DNA of 34,287 bases from Rhodothermaceae bacterium (GTDB lineage Bacteria; Bacteroidota; Rhodothermia; Rhodothermales; JAHQVL01): contig JAHQVL010000188.1 of assembly GCA_019634345.1 (NCBI GenBank), positions 1 through 34,287 on the forward strand, read 5' to 3'. The notes under the pieces were generated by a model that was not told the origin of the DNA, did not search any database, and was given only the letters and a program-made list of their open reading frames with translations. A program made the translations under genes and the position numbers. Position 1 is the first letter of the stretch. Each line of letters begins with the position of its first letter. Below are positions 1-9,700 of the stretch, piece after piece.

Positions 1-2
1 CT

Positions 3-111
3 TGTCATCCCGTTGGAGCGCAGCGATCGAGGGATCTACCCTAACGGCCTGCACTACCTGCCCGAGTAGGAATTCCCTTGTAGTAGATCCCTTGGCATGC
101 TCAGGATGACA
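3..111. repeat. Imperfect inverted intergenic repeat (TGTCATCC family)
   Basis: The left arm (3-39) starts TGTCATCC and ends GGGATCTAC. The right arm (83-111) starts GTAGATCCC and ends GGATGACA, so the ends are reverse complements with imperfect matches between. The roughly 43-nt centre is unrelated to the arms. Dispersed repeats of the type GTCATCC...GCGAAGGATCT are common between genes in several Bacteroidota and other genomes, so this is probably one copy of a REP-like family. The window edge may cut its left end. No ORF lies inside it. Confidence 0.65.
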
Positions 112-154
112 GGATTCAAGTAACTGCTATGCACCACATTACCCTAACCCACCA

Positions 155-1216
155 ATGAAACTGCCATCTATCGCCGCAACTCTGGTCCTTTTATGCACAG
201 GTTGCGTTACAGAACAACCCGCTCTTGAGCAAGAACCCGAAATATCAGTTATTGAAGAAGCCTATTTCACAACGCGGGATACGACGGATAATGTAGACTC
301 TCCCGCCATCTGGCATGGCCCGGAAGGGCAGAACTGGCTGATTGCAACGGCCAAAGAGACCGACCTTTTTCTTATTTATGAAGCAGAGACTGGTTATTTA
401 AGGGCAACCGTTGGGGGAGGTGGTTCACTTCAGGGGCAGCTTGATCGGCCCAATGGAGTGGTTGTGTTTGATGATATGGTAGCCGTCGTTGAGCGGGATA
501 ATGCTCGGGTACAGGTGTTCATGTTGCCTGGATTCGAATCAGTGGGGACAATGGGTGAAGATGAATTGAGGTTGCCTTATGGCTTGACCGTCTATCCTAT
601 TGACTCAATGTCATACATGATGTACGTGACCGACAATTACGAGACGGAAGACGAGCAGGTGCCGGCTGATTCGCTTTTGGACAAACGAGTCCATCAATAC
701 GCATTTGCCATTAAGGACAGCGTCCTGAGCTTCGAATATGTAAAAGCATTTGGTGAGACTGAAGGGCCGGGTGTTCTTCGTGTTGTAGAATCCTTATGGG
801 TTGATGCCAGCAACAATCGCTTGCTAATTGCCGAGGAGTTAGAGGGAGATTCTCAGTTAAAAGGGTATACACTCGACGGCGCTTTTAGTGGAGATATTGT
901 AGATGCCTCGTTCTTTCCAAATCAAGCCGAGGGGATTACATTATTCGAGTGCGAAAATGGTAGTGGATATTGGATTACAACCGACCAGGCCGATGAAATG
1001 AGCACCTTCCACTTATTTGATCGGACTACCCTTGAGCATGTTGGTTCGTTTAGGGGAAGTGAGACCAAAAACACAGACGGGATTGCCTTAACCCAGGTTG
1101 GTTTTGGCGATTTCGATAGGGGTGCTTTCTTCGCTGTACACGACGATGGAAATGTGGCTGCCTTTGATTGGGGGAAGGTGATGGATGCAGTGGGAGTGTC
1201 GGGGTATTGTGAGTGA
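155..1216 (+). CDS. Phytase-like beta-propeller lipoprotein
   Basis: This 353-residue protein begins with a lipoprotein-type signal (hydrophobic stretch 7-15, then TGC with Cys17 as the lipidated residue), so it is probably anchored on the envelope. The mature part resembles beta-propeller phytases, which release phosphate from myo-inositol hexakisphosphate with calcium. It has a DSPAIW motif at about 48-53 (family DxDDPAIW), RPNGV at about 98-102, an NQAEGI strand near residue 256 and TDGIAL near the C-terminus, in the family order. The first acidic motif is changed (DNVDSP in place of a double Asp before Pro), so activity on phytate is not certain. It could be another six-bladed propeller esterase. 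It is convergent with the glycosyltransferase ending at 1232, with 15 nt between the genes. No clear Shine-Dalgarno sequence precedes the ATG, which is common in this lineage. Confidence 0.75.
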   Translation: MKLPSIAATLVLLCTGCVTEQPALEQEPEISVIEEAYFTTRDTTDNVDSPAIWHGPEGQNWLIATAKETDLFLIYEAETGYLRATVGGGGSLQGQLDRPNGVVVFDDMVAVVERDNARVQVFMLPGFESVGTMGEDELRLPYGLTVYPIDSMSYMMYVTDNYETEDEQVPADSLLDKRVHQYAFAIKDSVLSFEYVKAFGETEGPGVLRVVESLWVDASNNRLLIAEELEGDSQLKGYTLDGAFSGDIVDASFFPNQAEGITLFECENGSGYWITTDQADEMSTFHLFDRTTLEHVGSFRGSETKNTDGIALTQVGFGDFDRGAFFAVHDDGNVAAFDWGKVMDAVGVSGYCE

Positions 1217-1231
1217 GTATGTACCTTTCGC

Positions 1232-2368
1232 CTACAACCCCTTCAACACATCCACATACTGACGAGCTACTGCTTCCCAGCTAAACGTATCTCTTGTATA
1301 ATTCGTCGCCCTTGCAGACAACTCCTTAAGCGCCGGACGATCGTTGTAGTATTTGAGGACAAACTCCGTAAACCCATCCGCATCGCCACTCTCGACAAAG
1401 TGGCCGTTGTGGCCGTCGTTGATGACGTCCTGGATGCCTTCCAGGCGGGCGGCGATGGCGGGCATGCCGTTGATGCCACATTCCAGTAGAACAACACCGA
1501 ATCCTTCCATGGTGCCTGGGACCGGAATGTTAGGCATCATGAATAAATCGGCACCGCGGTAGAGTAAGGAAAGCTGTTCGTCGGTGACGCGGCCTAAGAG
1601 CCGAACTCTGTTTGTCACGCCGGCTTCTTCTGCGATGCGCTTGATGGTTTCCGTTTCTGGGCCGTCGCCAGCAAGCCAGTAATGAACATCCTCGGGAAGC
1701 CGGGGCATTACGTTTTTGATGAACCAGTCGAATCCCTTTCGTTTGACTTGCCGGCCTACGCTACACAGTAACAGGGCATTGTCCGGCAGGGGTGCTTCCT
1801 GGCGGTCCAGCGCGTTGAGCAACTCGCGTTTCATCTGCGCGCGCGCTGTAAGAGGTGCAAATCGCTCCAGCTTAACTCCATTGGGCACCACGTGCAATTT
1901 CTCTGTAGGAAGCCCTCGCTCAAGGCATTGGTCTCCGGTGGCTCGGCTTACAGGTAAGATGGCGTCGATGGAATTAAAGACGTGGGGTACAAACCGTTGG
2001 TAAGGGCCAAAGGGTATGGTTACATCCTGACCGTGGACGATAGCGGCTGTTTTGATGCCGGCCTTTTGGAGTCGCTTTTTACGGACCGTAGTCAACGAAG
2101 CAGTGACCATCGACGAAAAGAGCACGGCGTCGGCTGATTGTTCGCGTGCTACTTTTGTGAGCCGGCGGGCTGTTTGGAAGAGAAAATAAGGCACCCGCTG
2201 GTGCACGCGTTCCCAGGACGAATACAAGATTTGGGACTCCAACTGTACGTCAGGCAGGTGGTCGATGGCATGGTGCAGCTCGGTTGCAACACGTTGCATG
2301 CCTCCTACGCTGGCGAGTGGTCGATCAGGCGGAGGGAAAGAATGTGTGACGAAAAGGAGGCGAAACAT
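1232..2368 (-). CDS. GT-B glycosyltransferase, family 4
   Basis: The 378-residue protein has the GT-B layout. The N-terminal Rossmann half opens LLFVTHSFPPPDRP and includes a GGMQR loop near 22-26, typical of GT4 acceptor domains. The C-terminal nucleotide-sugar half contains GRQVKRKGFDW, AGDGPE and the EGFGVVLLE segment, which is the EX7E motif for the donor. GT4 enzymes transfer sugars from activated donors in polysaccharide, glycolipid or small-molecule glycosylation; the acceptor cannot be told here. The ATG lies only 3 nt beyond the stop of the upstream glycosyltransferase (2372-3556), so the two are surely co-transcribed and probably act on the same glycan or lipid. No signal peptide or membrane segment is seen, so it is a cytosolic or peripheral enzyme. 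Confidence 0.85.
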   Translation of the reverse strand: MFRLLFVTHSFPPPDRPLASVGGMQRVATELHHAIDHLPDVQLESQILYSSWERVHQRVPYFLFQTARRLTKVAREQSADAVLFSSMVTASLTTVRKKRLQKAGIKTAAIVHGQDVTIPFGPYQRFVPHVFNSIDAILPVSRATGDQCLERGLPTEKLHVVPNGVKLERFAPLTARAQMKRELLNALDRQEAPLPDNALLLCSVGRQVKRKGFDWFIKNVMPRLPEDVHYWLAGDGPETETIKRIAEEAGVTNRVRLLGRVTDEQLSLLYRGADLFMMPNIPVPGTMEGFGVVLLECGINGMPAIAARLEGIQDVINDGHNGHFVESGDADGFTEFVLKYYNDRPALKELSARATNYTRDTFSWEAVARQYVDVLKGL

Positions 2369-2371
2369 TAA

Positions 2372-3556
2372 TTAAACAGAACCCACTAGTTCAGCATCTT
2401 TCTCAGGTACTTCAACAAGTTGTTTGTACCCGAGCAAGGTGTCGTAGTATCCTTCTATTTTAGACAGGATAACAGGCCAGGCGAATTCTAGTGCTCTTTT
2501 CCTTGCCAGGCGGCCCATCGTTTGCCGCAATGTTTCGTCTAGGGCCAGACGTTCTACATAATGCAAGAAGGAAGCGTCGTCACTCGGCGTAGCCAGGTAC
2601 CCTGTGATTCCGTCTCGAATGAGTGATCGGCTTCCAGTTGCATCGGCGCAAACGGCGGGGATGCCTGAGGCCATTGCTTCAAGGGTTACATTACCGAAGG
2701 TCTCTGTTTCGCTTGGGAACAGGAAGATGTCCGAGCAGGCATAGGCTGTTGCAAGGTCTTCACCCCGCTGGTAGCCCAGGAATAGTGTGTTTGTTAGCCG
2801 CGCTTCAAGTTCTTCTCGAACGGGGCCATCTCCTACGATTACGCTGCGATGTGGTATCCCTTTTTCTGACAAGGCCTCAATCACCTTTGCGTAGATATCC
2901 AGTCCTTTTTCCCAAACAAGGCGGCTGATGAATGAGATAACCACCTCATTCTCCCCAATGCCATGTTGGCGCCTCCACTCCGTGTTTCTTCGTTCGGGCG
3001 TAAATAGATCAATAAGTACACCGCGTTCCCACAGATGTAGGTTCTCAGTGATTCTATAGCCGCGCAGCACGTCTGCCATCGATTCCGATGGGACGTAAAT
3101 TTGCTCGCATTGACTATAAAACCAGCGGAGATAGCTCCACGTCCAGTTTTCAAGCCATTCCATCTTGTAATATTTGAAGTAGGACGTGAAGTGTGTATGG
3201 TAGGATGAGACAACCGGTATATTCAGTCTCTTTGCCAGCCATAGCGCTTTGAGTCCTACAACATCGGGTGTAGCGATATGGATGATATCTGGCTTGAATT
3301 CTTTGAGCTCTTTGCGGATACGTCGTGATAAACCGGTTGAGATCCGATATTCAGGCCGGCCGGGCATTGGAATAGACGGAGTTGGGATTAGCGTTCCGAC
3401 GTGTGAAATTGCGGGTCTTTCAACGGTAGGTGCAAAGACGCGAACTTCAGATCCGTTGTTCACAAGATGCTTAACCAATCGATTGAGTGTCAGTGTGACT
3501 CCATCAGCAATATGGTTAAACGCACCAGAGAAGAGGGCTATTTTTTTCGGTACCAT
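2372..3556 (-). CDS. GT-B glycosyltransferase, family 4 (MgtA/SqdX-like)
   Basis: The 394-residue GT4 enzyme has an N-terminal half with HIATPDVVGLKALWLAK and SSYHTHF. The latter resembles the SSYHT(N/H)F motif of the MgtA/SqdX group, which uses GDP-mannose or UDP-sulfoquinovose to glycosylate diacylglycerol or similar lipids. The C-terminal half has SRLVWEKGLD, VGDGPVREEL, FLGY and ETFGNVTLEAMASG, containing the EX7E motif. A membrane glycolipid is therefore a reasonable product, but the sugar is unknown. It is the promoter-proximal gene of a two-gene unit with 1232-2368. It lies 113 nt downstream of uvrA on the same strand, separated by a TTTCGGG-type inverted repeat, so read-through from uvrA is possible but not shown. 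Confidence 0.85.
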   Translation of the reverse strand: MVPKKIALFSGAFNHIADGVTLTLNRLVKHLVNNGSEVRVFAPTVERPAISHVGTLIPTPSIPMPGRPEYRISTGLSRRIRKELKEFKPDIIHIATPDVVGLKALWLAKRLNIPVVSSYHTHFTSYFKYYKMEWLENWTWSYLRWFYSQCEQIYVPSESMADVLRGYRITENLHLWERGVLIDLFTPERRNTEWRRQHGIGENEVVISFISRLVWEKGLDIYAKVIEALSEKGIPHRSVIVGDGPVREELEARLTNTLFLGYQRGEDLATAYACSDIFLFPSETETFGNVTLEAMASGIPAVCADATGSRSLIRDGITGYLATPSDDASFLHYVERLALDETLRQTMGRLARKRALEFAWPVILSKIEGYYDTLLGYKQLVEVPEKDAELVGSV

Positions 3557-3569
3557 GTAAGATTTGGTT

Positions 3570-3670
3570 CCGTGTTTCGGGTTGCGAGTTTGTTTCGGGT
3601 TGCAACGCGTTACGCGTATCTACTTACCTGCCGCACTGTTTGGCATTTAGGTAACACGAAACCCGAAACC
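3570..3670. repeat. Degenerate TTTCGGG inverted repeat between uvrA and a glycosyltransferase
   Basis: The left side (about 3570-3602) carries two GTTTCGGGTTGC units. The right arm (3655-3670) is CACGAAACCCGAAACC, the reverse complement of the same word with mismatches. The right arm ends on the first base of the uvrA stop triplet. The same word builds the nearly perfect element at 14854-15026, so both belong to one repeat family. The roughly 50-nt centre differs between the copies. Confidence 0.6.
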
Positions 3671-6564
3671 TATCCCTGGATCCCAGGAATAGCCTTAAGA
3701 AATCGACCAGTTACACTCTCAGGGTGGGCTGCAAGATCCTCAGGCGTTCCTTCAGCTACAACAAATCCACCACGAATCCCTCCTTCTGGGCCTAATTCTA
3801 TGAGCCAGTCGGCACATTTAATCACGTCCAGGTTGTGCTCGATAATGACGACGGAATGCCCATTCTCAACAAGTTCATTAAAGGCACTCATCAGCTTCTG
3901 AATGTCGTCGAAATGTAAGCCTGTAGTGGGTTCATCGAACAAATACAGCGTTTTATCCGATGAGGACTTGCTCAAATGAGAGCCCAGCTTGATACGCTGT
4001 GCTTCCCCGCCAGAAAGGGTATTTGATGGCTGGCCGAGTGTCAGATACCCCAGGCCGATTTTATTCAGTACTTTGAGTTTCTTAACAATCTTTTTATGTC
4101 CATCAAAGAAGTCGACGGCTTCCTGAATGGTCATATTTAAGATATCGTCCACGTTTTTGCCTTTGAAGCGGACTTCCAGGGTGTCTTGCTTAAATCGTTT
4201 TCCTTTGCAGGCCTCACACTCGAGGTACAAGTCGGCCAGGAACTGCATTTCGATTTTGACAATTCCCTCTCCCTGGCACGTTTCGCATCGGCCGCCGGGT
4301 ACGTTAAAGGAGAAATAGCCGGGCCGGAGGCCTCGAATCTTCGCTTGATGCGTAGAGGAGAGAAGCTCCCTGATGCCATCGAATGCTTTTACGTACGTGA
4401 CGGGGTTCGAGCGGGGAGATCGTCCGATTGGGCTTTGGTCGATCATTTCAATGTGTTGAACGAGCTGATGCCCATCGATCGAGTCGTGCTTGCCAATTCC
4501 CGATTCTCCGTCGTGCAAGCCTTTGAGCCTGCGCAAGCCGTTGTAGAGTGTGTCGTGTACCAGTGTTGACTTGCCGGATCCGCTCACCCCTGTTACGCAA
4601 ACAATCACGCCGAGCGGAAAGGAGGCATCCAGCCGCTTGAGATTGTGCTGGCGGGCATTTCGTACAACGAGTATCTGTTCCTCGTCGATGGGTCTGCGCT
4701 CATCAGGTATCGCAATGTGCTTCTTGCCACTCAAATAGGCACCAGTGAGCGAGGTGTCACTCTCCAAAATTTCTTTGTAGGTCCCATGGAAGATGACCTC
4801 GCCACCATGAATACCCGATCCAGGGCCAAGGTCAACGATCTGATCTGCACGGACCATCATCTCGGATTCGTGTTCAACAACAATTACAGTGTTGCCGATG
4901 TCGCGGAGGTGCTCAAGGATTTTGATCAGCCGATCCGTGTCTCTCGGATGGAGGCCAATGGACGGTTCATCCAACACATATAACGAGCCGACCAGGGATG
5001 AACCCAATGAAGTGGCCAGGTTGATGCGTTGGCTCTCGCCGCCTGACAATGTATGAGAGAGCCGGTCCAATGAAAGGTAGTCCAGCCCGACATCGACAAG
5101 GTATTTCAGTCGCTTTTGAATTTCTTCTAATACCCTGCCGGCAATGGCTTCTTCGTGAGAAGTCAGGGAAAGGGTGTCAAAGAATTTCTTAGCGTCTAAG
5201 ATAGTAAGTTCACAAAGCTCACCGAGGTGATGCCCATCTACTTTCACGTACATAGCTTCTGGGCGGAGGCGGTACCCGGTGCACGTCGGGCAGGTCATGT
5301 ACCCTCTATAGCGGGCGAGGTAAATGCGGTAATGCATCTTGTACGTCCTGCCCTGCATGTATTTAAAGAACCCGTTGATTCCTTTGTATTTACCTTTGCC
5401 GTTCCATACGATGTCCAGGTGTTCGTCCGGAAGGTCCTTAAAGGGAAGATCAATGTCCATTCGCTCTTCCATGGCCACACCTATCAAATCGCTCAAGTGG
5501 GTAGCCCATTTGGGTGATCTGAAACAGGCGATGGCTCCTTGGCGAATGGAAAGTGCTGGATTAGGAATGACCAAATCCTTATCGATACCCTGAATTCTAC
5601 CAAAACCCTGGCACTCAGGGCATGCGCCAACGGGATTGTTGAAAGAGAAGAGATGAGGCGTTGGTTCTTCGAACCGCATCCCATCTCGCTCAAAAAACTC
5701 GCTGAATGACAGGGAGTCCCCCTTGTGAACGTGGACGATGCAGCGTCCCTGGCTTTCTCTAAACGCCTGTTCTACGGAATCTGCAATACGGGAAAGATTT
5801 GATTCGTCATTGGCCTTGATGGCAAGCCTGTCAATGAGAACCAGCAGCCGATTTCTGGCGATCCGAACCTTCTCCGGTGGCGTTTCATTGAGATCGATGA
5901 TCTCTTCTAGTGCACCGGCTTTTGCTTTCTTTGGGGTTGGCAGCGCAACGAGCCTGAAGAACCCCCGCTGCTTCAGGATTTCCAGTTCTTTTTTTACCGG
6001 TGTTTTTTTGTGCTCGGGAACGGGAAAACATATATAAAAACGCGCTTTGTCTTCCAGGGTATCGTGGAGCGATTGTGCTACCGAACGAGGGGAATCTTTG
6101 GTGACCTCTACTTCGCTGATAGGAGAAAAAGTTTTTCCTATTCGAGCAAAAAGGAGGCGAAGATGGTCATAAATTTCGGTTTGGGTTGCAACCGTAGATC
6201 GTGGATTACGGGAGGTTGTTTTTTGCTCAATGGCCATGGCCGGCGCAAGGCCTGTAATCAAGTCGACATCCGGCTTGTCCATCCGCTCTAGAAACTGCCG
6301 TGCATAGGCGCTCAGGCTTTCAACGTAGCGGCGTTGGCCCTCTGCGTAGATGGTATCGAATGCAAGAGACGATTTTCCTGATCCGGAAGGGCCGGTAAAA
6401 ACGATCAACTGTTTCCGAGGCAGCTCCAGGTCAATGTCTTTAAGGTTGTGCTGGCGGGCACCGCGAATGACAATACTGGTTTGGGCACGTTCTCTATCTT
6501 CCAGGGAGGCCTGTGAGGCCGAGGGGGCTTCTGGAAAAGGTATCAGGACAGGAGCCTCGGGCAT
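3670..6564 (-). CDS. uvrA: UvrA, excision nuclease ABC subunit A
   Basis: UvrA is the DNA-damage-sensing ATPase of nucleotide excision repair; it dimerises and loads UvrB at lesions. This 964-residue protein is full length. Walker A GPSGSGKSS lies at 58-66 after IVIRGARQHNLK, followed by the EGQRRYVESLSAYARQFL signature. Both ABC signatures (LSGGESQRINLA, LSGGEAQRIKLG) and both Walker B regions (DEPSIGLHPRD, DEPTTGLHFDD) are present, as is the second Walker A (GVSGSGKST). The C-terminal zinc module is intact (CETC ... CEAC). The first zinc module keeps only ACPECQGFG: the preceding CPxC half is replaced by ERDGMRFEEPTPH, as I recall for Bacteroidota UvrA. About 28 extra residues precede the usual start. 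It is divergent from the secreted protein at 6792. Confidence 0.97.
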   Translation of the reverse strand: MPEAPVLIPFPEAPSASQASLEDRERAQTSIVIRGARQHNLKDIDLELPRKQLIVFTGPSGSGKSSLAFDTIYAEGQRRYVESLSAYARQFLERMDKPDVDLITGLAPAMAIEQKTTSRNPRSTVATQTEIYDHLRLLFARIGKTFSPISEVEVTKDSPRSVAQSLHDTLEDKARFYICFPVPEHKKTPVKKELEILKQRGFFRLVALPTPKKAKAGALEEIIDLNETPPEKVRIARNRLLVLIDRLAIKANDESNLSRIADSVEQAFRESQGRCIVHVHKGDSLSFSEFFERDGMRFEEPTPHLFSFNNPVGACPECQGFGRIQGIDKDLVIPNPALSIRQGAIACFRSPKWATHLSDLIGVAMEERMDIDLPFKDLPDEHLDIVWNGKGKYKGINGFFKYMQGRTYKMHYRIYLARYRGYMTCPTCTGYRLRPEAMYVKVDGHHLGELCELTILDAKKFFDTLSLTSHEEAIAGRVLEEIQKRLKYLVDVGLDYLSLDRLSHTLSGGESQRINLATSLGSSLVGSLYVLDEPSIGLHPRDTDRLIKILEHLRDIGNTVIVVEHESEMMVRADQIVDLGPGSGIHGGEVIFHGTYKEILESDTSLTGAYLSGKKHIAIPDERRPIDEEQILVVRNARQHNLKRLDASFPLGVIVCVTGVSGSGKSTLVHDTLYNGLRRLKGLHDGESGIGKHDSIDGHQLVQHIEMIDQSPIGRSPRSNPVTYVKAFDGIRELLSSTHQAKIRGLRPGYFSFNVPGGRCETCQGEGIVKIEMQFLADLYLECEACKGKRFKQDTLEVRFKGKNVDDILNMTIQEAVDFFDGHKKIVKKLKVLNKIGLGYLTLGQPSNTLSGGEAQRIKLGSHLSKSSSDKTLYLFDEPTTGLHFDDIQKLMSAFNELVENGHSVVIIEHNLDVIKCADWLIELGPEGGIRGGFVVAEGTPEDLAAHPESVTGRFLKAIPGIQG

Positions 6565-6791
6565 AAATCCGGTAGGTTTGTCAAAGTAAAAAGGGCAAGA
6601 ACCTTCTTGTATTCTTAGGGCAGAAAGAAGATGCGCATTAATGAAAAAAATTAATAACCGAATACTCCCAAAGGAGAATTTCTGTGGTTCGCCGGATGAT
6701 TCTTAAATAGGACTGTAGGGGAAGCCATTTTTTAAGATTTTTATTGTACTTTGAGGCCACCCTATCCTACGCCCATTTTTACGTTAAGCCC
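6565..6791. promoter_or_regulatory. Divergent promoter region, uvrA / Asp-box protein
   Basis: These 227 nt separate the uvrA start (minus) from the ATG at 6792 (plus), so promoters for both must lie here. The stretch is A/T-rich (for example runs at 6643-6660 and 6727-6745). The word TACTTTG occurs facing each gene, at 6588-6582 on the minus strand and 6747-6753 on the plus strand. It is one base short of the TAnnTTTG -7 element of Bacteroidota, and neither copy has a well-placed upstream TTG. No SOS-box palindrome was recognised before uvrA. Confidence 0.35.
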
Positions 6792-9700
6792 ATGAAGACC
6801 TCCGTTTTGAGAAACCGGATATTTGCGGTATCACTCGTCATTTTTTGGATTTTTGGAAGCCTACTTTTGTCCTCCGGCTCTGAAAAGGAGACCGAGAAAG
6901 AGAACTACGCCTGGCACGGCTATGAACGTGTCGGTTTTCCTGATGTGAAAGCTGAGTTGGGAGAAGCAAAAGGCGACAACGCAAGAGCGCGCGTTGACTA
7001 TGAGTTGAAGCGTTTGAGGGACCCGGTAACAGGTGAGGTGCCAAAGGGAATTCGTGCTCGGGAACTGGCAAAAGCCAAAACACTTCCTACCAAGGAGTTG
7101 ATTGCATCAAAATCAGGCGCTTCCAATATCGCAACATGGACCGGCCGAGGGCCGAACAATGTTGGAGGGCGCACGCGAGCCCTTGCGATCGACCTGGATT
7201 TTGACGGGGCATCCAATCGGAGAATTTTAGCAGGCGGCGTATCGGGTGGGATGTATCTATCGGAAGACAATGGGGCCACATGGCGATTAACAACAGGTCT
7301 TGAAGACCTTGCGAGTGTGACTGCGGTAGCCCAGGACCCACTAAATCGCAATGTATGGTATTACGGAACGGGCGAGCTTTTTGGTAATTCTTCGAGCAAT
7401 GGAGGTGGAGCGAGTTTTCTGGGCCAAGGCATTTTTAAATCAACCAACAGCGGAGAGAGTTGGACGCAATTGGCAGCCACGACCAACGGGACGCTCAACG
7501 TCTTTGACAACGTCTTTGACCGCGTGTGGAATGTAGCGGTAGACCCTACGAATGGAAACGTGTTCGCTGCAGTATTCGGGTTTATCATGAGGTCTACTGA
7601 TGGAGGAGATTCCTGGCTTGTATCTCTCGGCCCAGACGAACAACCCTTTGGAATTGCAACGGATGTGGCGATTGCTTCGAACGGAACGATATACGCTTCT
7701 ATCAGCCGTAATGGCAACGGATCATTGCAGTTCGGCATATTTCAGTCAACCGACGGAGGCGTTAACTGGACGAATATTTCCCCGCCTGAGCTAAGTGCTG
7801 ATCCATGGCGGCAGGTTATTGGTGTTTCACCTTCTGATCCGAATACTGTATATGTACTGGTGCAGGCAAATGGAGGTGGTGAAAATGCCGGCGATCATCA
7901 GCTATTTAGGTACAACGCGTCTTCGAATAGTTGGACAAATCTCAGCGCAAATATTCCGAATGTCACGGCTAACGATCAATTCGGGAACGCGCCGTTGGAT
8001 GGGAATGCATCGTTTAGCTCTCAGGGTGGATATGACATGGTCGTGAAAGTAAAACCCGATGATCCTGACGTGATCTGGATTGGTGGAACCAATTTGTATC
8101 GGTCTACCGACGGAGGAAGCAGCTTTGAACAGGTGGGTGGCTATGCATCACCGTACACGTTCGCCGGGTTTCCACGGCATCATCCGGATCAGCATGCACT
8201 GGTGTTTTATCCTAATGATGCTTCGGCCATGATAAGTGGCCACGATGGAGGATTATCGCTTGCTGCCAATGTGTTGCAGAGCCCTCAGTCCTGGACCGAG
8301 TTAAACAACGGGTACTTGACCTCTCAATTTTATGCACTGGCGATAGATCCTGAGACAGGGAGTGATTTCATTGTGGGTGGGCTTCAGGATAACGGAACGT
8401 GGTCAACCACGTCGGCCAATGGGGATGTAGATTGGCAGAGTGAATTCAGTGGGGATGGTGGTTTTGCAGCGGTTGCTCCTGGCGGGCTCCCTTATTATGT
8501 GTCCTCGCAGCTTGGATTTGTGCTGCGGGCAAGTGAATCGAGTGGCCGGATCGTAGGAAGTGTGGTGCAGCCTGCTGGTGGAAATGACTTTTTATTTATC
8601 ACGCCGTACTTGCTTGACCCCAATGATGCACGCGTTATGTATATCGCAGAGGGGAACAGGGTGTGGCGGAATAGTAACCTGGATGGAATTCCTGCTGGAA
8701 ATGGCAATGCTACGCAGGTTAATTGGACGGCCCTTACAGGGTCAGTGAACCCCAATACGTCGACAGTGACTGCCTTGGGCGTTTCGAAAGTGCCGGCTGA
8801 TAGGCTGGTTTTTGGGGCGACTGATTTACAATTTGCGACCCGCATTATTCGTGTGGATGATCCAGCAAACAATGGGCCTGGGACTGATATCACGCCTCCT
8901 GGAATTACACAGGGTTCGTATCCATCAAGTATCGCAATCAATCCCGACGATGCGGATGAGATAGTGGCCACGTTCTCGAATTATAATGTACCCAGCATCT
9001 GGCATACTTCTGATGGTGGGAGCAATTGGACCAACATAGAGGGCAACTTGAGTGGAGATGATGGGCCTTCGGTTGCCTGGGGCCTTGTGATGCCGACTGC
9101 AAGTATTACCGCCTATTTTATGGCAACCAGTACCGGTGTGTATTCAACGGAATCCTTGAATGGTGCTTCTACTGAATGGGTACAGGAAGGGGCCGATGTG
9201 CTGGGCAATGTCGATACAGACATGCTGGTAGGCCGTCCAGAGGATGGGCTCGTAGTAGCTGCTACACATGGCCGTGGTGTGTACAGCGCTGCAATTCAAG
9301 GGACTTCCGGAAGCGGGTCATTGGCTGCTATTACTGAGCAGGTTAATCTGGAAGCACAACCCGGCGAAACGGCGACGGGTACGCTGGTCATTCAGAATAC
9401 GGGAGAAGTGCGGCTTCGCTTCGATATCAATTCGTCAGAGCCTGGTAAACGATCACCGTCTACAAAAGGGGGCAATGAGCTGAAAAGGCCGATAAAAGTC
9501 CTCAATCAACCGGTTCAGAAGAGAAGAGCGACTGCGTCGGGTTTATCTGATCAGCCGAAAGCTTCGTCTGCTGGGGAGGCTCCTGTTGGGCAGCCTGTGT
9601 TCAGTGTTCAAGCCGGTGATGATGTGTTGATCTATGATGACGGAGACGAGACCGCGGATGATTTTTGGGGGTTTGGAGATGCTGGACTTGGTCTTTTTTG

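Noticed and set aside
3467..3901. Plus-strand ORF spanning the uvrA end and the glycosyltransferase start
   Set aside because: Antisense to two well-supported genes and crossing a repeat; no motif.
4186..4569. Plus-strand ORF of 127 codons inside uvrA
   Set aside because: It lies wholly antisense to the conserved zinc-finger and Walker region of uvrA and has no family features.
6581..6753. Paired TACTTTG words as -7 elements for uvrA and the gene at 6792
   Set aside because: One base short of the consensus and no TTG at a fitting distance for either; kept only as a note in the intergenic entry.
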